In this document: piece after piece, positions 51,520 through 54,849 of the stretch | How positions within the stretch are numbered: position 1 is the first letter of the stretch | Layout: each line of letters opens with the position of its first letter | NCBI GenBank assembly: GCA_913009315.1 | Contig: CAJVZA010000003.1 | Coordinates: forward strand, 1-54,849 | Reading direction: 5' to 3' | DNA length: 54,849 nt | DNA from: an uncultured Hippea sp. | GTDB lineage: Bacteria > Campylobacterota_A > Desulfurellia > JAADFJ01 | Translations under genes and position numbers: made by a program | The notes under the pieces: generated by a model | Databases searched by the model: none | Told to the model about the DNA's origin: nothing | Seen by the model: only the letters and a program-made list of their open reading frames with translations

Positions 51520-53301
51520 ATGTCGGGAAACCATATTGGCAAGAGCAAAACAGCCGAATATGATAAAGAAGATTTTTTGCATAACACCATAAAGTGCTCT
51601 ATAGATGTTCTTGCTGAATCGGATATTGATTTTGAGCAGGAGATTTTTAAACTTAAAGCAATAGATGATCGTTTGGAAAATGAACGCTTTCATCTCGCCG
51701 TTTTGGGGCAGTTCAAACGCGGAAAAAGTACCTTTGTCAACGCATTGATGGGCGAAGAAATCCTGCCCTCTTCTGTTTTGCCTCTTACTTCTATTCCAAC
51801 TTATATTCAGTTCGGCAAACAGCGTTCGGTTGAGATATCCTTTGATGACAAAAGTGATAAAGAAACTCTGACCGATGATTCCGCAAGCAATCTAAACAGT
51901 TTTCTTGCACGATATGTAACCGAATCATCGAACTCTAAAAATCACCTTAATGTATCGTATGTCAATGTTTTTTATCCTTCCGAACTCCTTGAGAACGGTA
52001 TTGTACTTATAGATACGCCGGGAATAGGTTCCGTGCACGAACATAATACTGAAGCAACACTCAATTTTCTGCCCCAGTGCGACGCAGCAATTTTTGTAGT
52101 TTCCGTTGACCCTCCAATAACAAAAACAGAGATTGAATTTTTAAAAAAGATAGAGCAGAGTATTCCCAAGTTATTTTTCGTTTTGAATAAAATTGATTAT
52201 TTAAAAGGGCAGGATCTAACGCTTTCGATAGAGTTTTTAAAAAAGACGCTCTATAACCGCAATCATGCAAACATTGATAATATCTCTATTTATCCTGTCT
52301 CCGCTCTGATGGGCATCAATGCTGTGAAAGAAAATGATGTACAGAAATTAAAAGAAAGCGGAATTTATGATTTTAAGACTGAACTAATCAATTTTTTTAA
52401 AGATAAAAAGAAGGCGCTGCTCAACGAAGCGCTTCAGAAAAAAACAGATAATATTCTGAAAGCAGTTAGAATGAAGATTGATCTCGCAATTAAAGCGCAG
52501 AGAATGCCGCTGGAGGAACTAAATAACTGCCTTAATCTGTTCAACGAAAAGCTTTCTGAAGTAGAGACTCAAAAGGTTGTTGCCAGTGATCTTTTGAGCG
52601 GAGACAAGAGACGTTTGACGGCATCATTAGAAGAGTATGCCGAAAAGTTACGCGGCGAGGCAAGGACATATTTAAAAACAATTATGAAAGAAGCCTTCGC
52701 AAAAAACGGTTCGGGCGAAATTGATTACGACACAATTTATAATGCGGTTGCGGAACCTATTCCATCATACTTTGAACATAAATTCGGTGAGCTTTTCGAT
52801 GAATTTAATTCCAGGATAACCGAAATATTAAATCGTCATAATCAAAAATTAAATACTCTGACGCAATCTGTCTGGCAAGCGGCGGCAGATATTTTCAGCA
52901 TCAGCTATTATCATTTTGAAGGTTCCGGAACTATTTCCGGCAGATACAAACCGTATTGGACTACACACAAATGGGATACAAGCTTTACCCCAAACCCGGA
53001 AGGTATGCTCGAGCATTTTTTGCCGCAGAAAATGAAGAGACTGAGTATCGCAAAACGTGTCAATAAACAGATAGATCTAATTGTAATGCATAATGTGGAG
53101 AACCTTCGCTTTTCCCTGATTCAGAATATAAATACTCTCTTTGCCTCTTTTGCGCAGACATTTGATCAGAATATTGAGGAAACCATATCAAATATAAAAA
53201 ATGTTATATCTGAAACGGTTGAAAAATATAAAAATAGAACAGAATCGTCAGAGAAAAGTATCGTGAATCTCCAATCGGTTTTAACTCGTCTCATGCGCTA
53301 A
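51520..53301 (+). CDS. Dynamin-family GTPase under fluoride riboswitch control
   Basis: The 593-residue bacterial dynamin-like protein has a G domain with G1 LGQFKRGKST (residues 62-71), G3 DTPG (164-167) and G4 NKID (222-225). A long helical, coiled-coil-rich section (about 290-590) follows, and includes a moderately hydrophobic stretch near 445-465 (SVWQAAADIFSISYYHF). Such proteins bind and remodel membranes with GTP hydrolysis. A clear AAGGAGT precedes the ATG 51520. The gene stands alone behind a fluoride riboswitch, which suggests induction by fluoride. I know of no established link between dynamins and fluoride defence. Confidence 0.9.
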   Translation: MSGNHIGKSKTAEYDKEDFLHNTIKCSIDVLAESDIDFEQEIFKLKAIDDRLENERFHLAVLGQFKRGKSTFVNALMGEEILPSSVLPLTSIPTYIQFGKQRSVEISFDDKSDKETLTDDSASNLNSFLARYVTESSNSKNHLNVSYVNVFYPSELLENGIVLIDTPGIGSVHEHNTEATLNFLPQCDAAIFVVSVDPPITKTEIEFLKKIEQSIPKLFFVLNKIDYLKGQDLTLSIEFLKKTLYNRNHANIDNISIYPVSALMGINAVKENDVQKLKESGIYDFKTELINFFKDKKKALLNEALQKKTDNILKAVRMKIDLAIKAQRMPLEELNNCLNLFNEKLSEVETQKVVASDLLSGDKRRLTASLEEYAEKLRGEARTYLKTIMKEAFAKNGSGEIDYDTIYNAVAEPIPSYFEHKFGELFDEFNSRITEILNRHNQKLNTLTQSVWQAAADIFSISYYHFEGSGTISGRYKPYWTTHKWDTSFTPNPEGMLEHFLPQKMKRLSIAKRVNKQIDLIVMHNVENLRFSLIQNINTLFASFAQTFDQNIEETISNIKNVISETVEKYKNRTESSEKSIVNLQSVLTRLMR

Positions 53302-53680
53302 AGGAATTCATCATTATCAATAGTTTCGATATTTTCTCCGTTATTACATTGAGACTGCTTCGGCCTGCGGCCTCGCAGTGACAGAAAACAGAGGCCGTTG
53401 CCTTGAAATTTCCTTTTCGTCGTTGCGAGCGAAGAGCGGCAATCTCAGTTTCTTATGTATCACAGGCATCCTGCCTGTGTTCTCTTCTCTCTTTATCCGC
53501 ATTTGAGAAAAGATATTAAGAAAATCTTCTGATGAAGCGTATAAAATAAGGGCGACTCTAAGAGCCATATACGGTCATAGCTTTAATAAAAGGAATTAAC
53601 AGTCGAATTAACAGGGTCAGATGACCCTGTGACCCTTGCACATAATGCGAGATACAACTCCCAAGATTTCCATCTATGAG
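53302..53680. repeat. REP-like cluster downstream of the dynamin-like gene
   Basis: A hairpin of the GAGACTGCTTCGGCCTGCGG type lies at 53351-53383. GTTGCGAGCGAAGAGCGGCA follows at about 53422. A 145-base unit at 53437-53581 recurs at the window end. GGGTCAGATGACCCTGTGAC lies near 53615. No gene is seen. Confidence 0.75.
53437..53581. repeat. Long direct repeat, copy 1 (copy 2 at 54704-54849)
   Basis: The 145-base unit includes the ACAGGCATCCTGCCTGT palindrome and a stretch ending GAGCCATATACGGTCATAGC. It differs from copy 2 by three substitutions and one inserted A. The two copies flank the DinJ/YafQ module and the RAYT remnant. Confidence 0.9.
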
Positions 53681-53968
53681 TTAGAACTTTTTGTAAACGT
53701 GAGGATGCTTACCAATCATCACCAGATTAAGATAATGTCTATCAATTTTAAAAACCAACAACCAATCATTTTTAACATGGATTATCTCATAGGATTGCAT
53801 ATTTCCAGATAATATATGCCTCTTGAAACGTTTATCTATAGGTTGCCCATTTAATAAGTTATCGACAATTTTTTTTAACAGATTAAAATCTTTTGCAGAA
53901 TAGTTGCCGGATTTTTTATCTCTTTGAATATCCTTTTTGAAAGATTTCTCAATTCTTATTTCAAGCAC
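53681..53968 (-). CDS. yafQ: YafQ-family mRNA interferase toxin
   Basis: The 95-residue RelE-superfamily protein has EIRIEKSFKKDIQRDKKSGN, DNLLNGQPIDKRFKRHILSG and a C-terminal IIHVKNDWLLVFKID, the layout of YafQ (DinJ partner). It cleaves ribosome-bound mRNA in the known family. It follows the antitoxin after 4 bases. Confidence 0.9.
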   Translation of the reverse strand: MLEIRIEKSFKKDIQRDKKSGNYSAKDFNLLKKIVDNLLNGQPIDKRFKRHILSGNMQSYEIIHVKNDWLLVFKIDRHYLNLVMIGKHPHVYKKF

Positions 53969-53972
53969 TTAC

Positions 53973-54224
53973 TTATATGCCTAAATCCTCCGCAAGCTCC
54001 TTTGCATCTTTATATATAGAACTGTTTCGATTATTGTCTATATTTTTAATTCTTGAGCTCAGTTCATCAGTTATAGAAAGATCAAAAGGAAATCTTTTCT
54101 CCATAGCAACCTTTGCCAAAAATATGTTAGTGGCATCACCAAAGCTCATACCAAAAGCAGCAAAAACCTTCTTGGCTTCTCTATAAAATTTATCTTCAAC
54201 TCGCACACTTGTTTGAATTTTCAA
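53973..54224 (-). CDS. dinJ: RelB/DinJ-family antitoxin
   Basis: The 83-residue protein starts MKIQTSVRVEDKFYREAKKV, then FAAFGMSFGDATNIFLAKVA, the ribbon-helix-helix N-terminus of RelB/DinJ. A C-terminal toxin-binding tail follows. GGAGGGAAG precedes the ATG. It probably represses its own promoter through the palindrome at 54237-54258. Confidence 0.9.
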   Translation of the reverse strand: MKIQTSVRVEDKFYREAKKVFAAFGMSFGDATNIFLAKVAMEKRFPFDLSITDELSSRIKNIDNNRNSSIYKDAKELAEDLGI

Positions 54225-54236
54225 TCTTCCCTCCTT

Positions 54237-54283
54237 GAATACACCATATGGAGTATTCTAATATAGGCTCACTTGTCTGTCAA
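54237..54283 (-). promoter_or_regulatory. Promoter and palindromic operator of dinJ-yafQ
   Basis: On the minus strand TTGACA (54283-54278), 17 bases and TAGAAT (54260-54255). A 22-base palindrome at 54237-54258 (outer arms GAATAC/GTATTC, core CCATATGG) matches itself at all but one symmetric pair and covers the -10. A second inverted repeat, CACTTG/CAAGTG (54270-54286), covers the -35. Confidence 0.8.
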
Positions 54284-54376
54284 GTGTTTTTTTGAAACAA
54301 TTTTAAGGAACTAACAAGGTCAGGTCTGGCCCCAAGGTCTTGAATTCAGTTATTCTTCTGATACTATTCAGACATT

Positions 54377-54517
54377 ATGACACGTTCTTTAAGACTCTCC
54401 TTTGAAAACGCATTTTATCATATAATCGCAAGAGGCAGTAAAAAAAGAGAAATATCCAATGTTGAGAGGTTGTTGATAAACTCCTATGTGTCGTTGCGAG
54501 CACCGAAAGGTGCGTGA
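54377..54517 (+). pseudogene. N-terminal remnant of a REP-associated tyrosine transposase (RAYT)
   Basis: ATG 54377 opens MTRSLRLSFENAFYHIIARG and SKKREI, matching the N-terminus of Y1/RAYT transposases (RxEFPGAFYHVxxRGNxKxxIF). After residue 26 the sequence runs into a repeat unit and stops at TGA 54515-54517, so the catalytic HUH and tyrosine are missing. Upstream GGTCAGGTCTGGCCCC (54312-54327) resembles the leader often found before such genes. Confidence 0.75.
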
Positions 54518-54693
54518 CAATCCCTTTATTGTCAACGTTTTTTGAGATTGCTTCGCTTCGCTCGCAATGACCTTCCTTCTTTTGTCACTGCGAGGCCGCA
54601 GGCCGAAGCAGTCTCAGCTTCTTCGCGTATCACAGGCATCTTGCCTGTAGGTTTAAATCAGGGAGTTTTGTCAAATGCAAAGACACGACCCCA
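54471..54693. mobile_element. Partial inverted copy of the composite repeat element of 39818-40272
   Basis: Bases 54471-54575 match the reverse complement of 40141-40243 (TTGTTGATAAACTC, AGCACCGAAAGGTGCGTG, GAGATTGCTTCGCT). An inverted REP-like hairpin (54593-54615) and ACAGGCATCTTGCCTGT follow, and TGTCAAATGCAAAGACACGACCCC (to 54693) ends it. Its other end is missing where it joins the RAYT remnant. Confidence 0.7.
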
Positions 54694-54703
54694 ATATGTT
54701 ACT

Positions 54704-54849
54704 CGGCAATCTCAGCTTCTTATGTATCACAGGCATCTTGCCTGTGTTCTCTTCTCTCTTTAATCCGCATTTGAGAAAAGATGTTAAGAAAATCTTCTGA
54801 TGAAGCGTATAAAATAAGGGCGACTCTAAGAGCCATATACGGTCATAGC
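54704..54849. repeat. Long direct repeat, copy 2, ending at the window end
   Basis: The 146-base copy of 53437-53581. The window stops exactly at the last base of the shared unit (CGGTCATAGC), as expected where an assembly breaks at a repeat. Confidence 0.9.

Overview
The window is a low-GC (roughly 40%) bacterial chromosome segment from a Gram-negative organism. Evidence for a Gram-negative: RseP/RIP protease, CdsA, a SecB-like protein and a CBS-domain CLC transporter. The gene order rpsB-tsf-pyrH-frr-uppS-cdsA-dxr-rseP-ispG, a CIRCE-controlled hrcA-grpE-dnaK-dnaJ operon, a benzoate-CoA-ligase-like gene and a hemE/radical-SAM/hemH/hemG cluster fit an anaerobic deltaproteobacterial-type lineage (Desulfobacterota or a relative). 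This is inference, not proof.

Layout: (1) 1-3.7 kb, an aromatic-acid-type cassette (CoA ligase, ABC substrate-binding protein, amidohydrolase) preceded by a truncated duplicate of the amidohydrolase. (2) 3.8-10.7 kb, minus strand: chaperone operon and a CLC transporter. (3) 10.9-23.8 kb, plus strand: one tightly packed 13-gene run covering translation factors, UMP kinase, undecaprenyl and phospholipid synthesis, MEP-pathway enzymes (Dxr, IspG), amino-sugar synthesis (GlmU, GlmS), a UvrD-like helicase and a SecB-like protein. (4) 34.1-23.8 kb, minus strand: hemB, galU, ribD/E/BA/H, nusB, pyrF, pyrE, a metallo-hydrolase and an NfeD/slipin pair. (5) 34.3-46.6 kb, an accessory region: three toxin-antitoxin modules (RelE/RHH, VapBC, BrnTA), a nucleotidyltransferase pair, an orphan integron-type cassette with an attC site, a GC-richer acyl-CoA ligase, cupin, DJ-1 and MFS genes. 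It also carries many REP-like hairpins, remnants of REP-associated tyrosine transposases (RAYT) and small inverted-repeat elements. (6) 51.4-46.7 kb, minus strand: tRNA-Gln, tRNA-Glu and a heme cluster. (7) 51.4-54.8 kb: a fluoride riboswitch in front of a dynamin-like GTPase gene, then a DinJ/YafQ module and more repeats.

Most notable points: a well-formed fluoride (crcB-type) riboswitch with its own consensus promoter and a predicted Shine-Dalgarno-sequestering switch controls a dynamin-family GTPase. The heme cluster encodes enzymes sufficient in principle for a hybrid coproporphyrin route (HemE, HemY-type oxidase, ferrochelatase, AhbD-like radical SAM) and lies directly behind tRNA-Glu. 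A lone attC site follows an isochorismatase-fold gene. Both ends of the window lie in sequences repeated inside it, which suggests contig ends.
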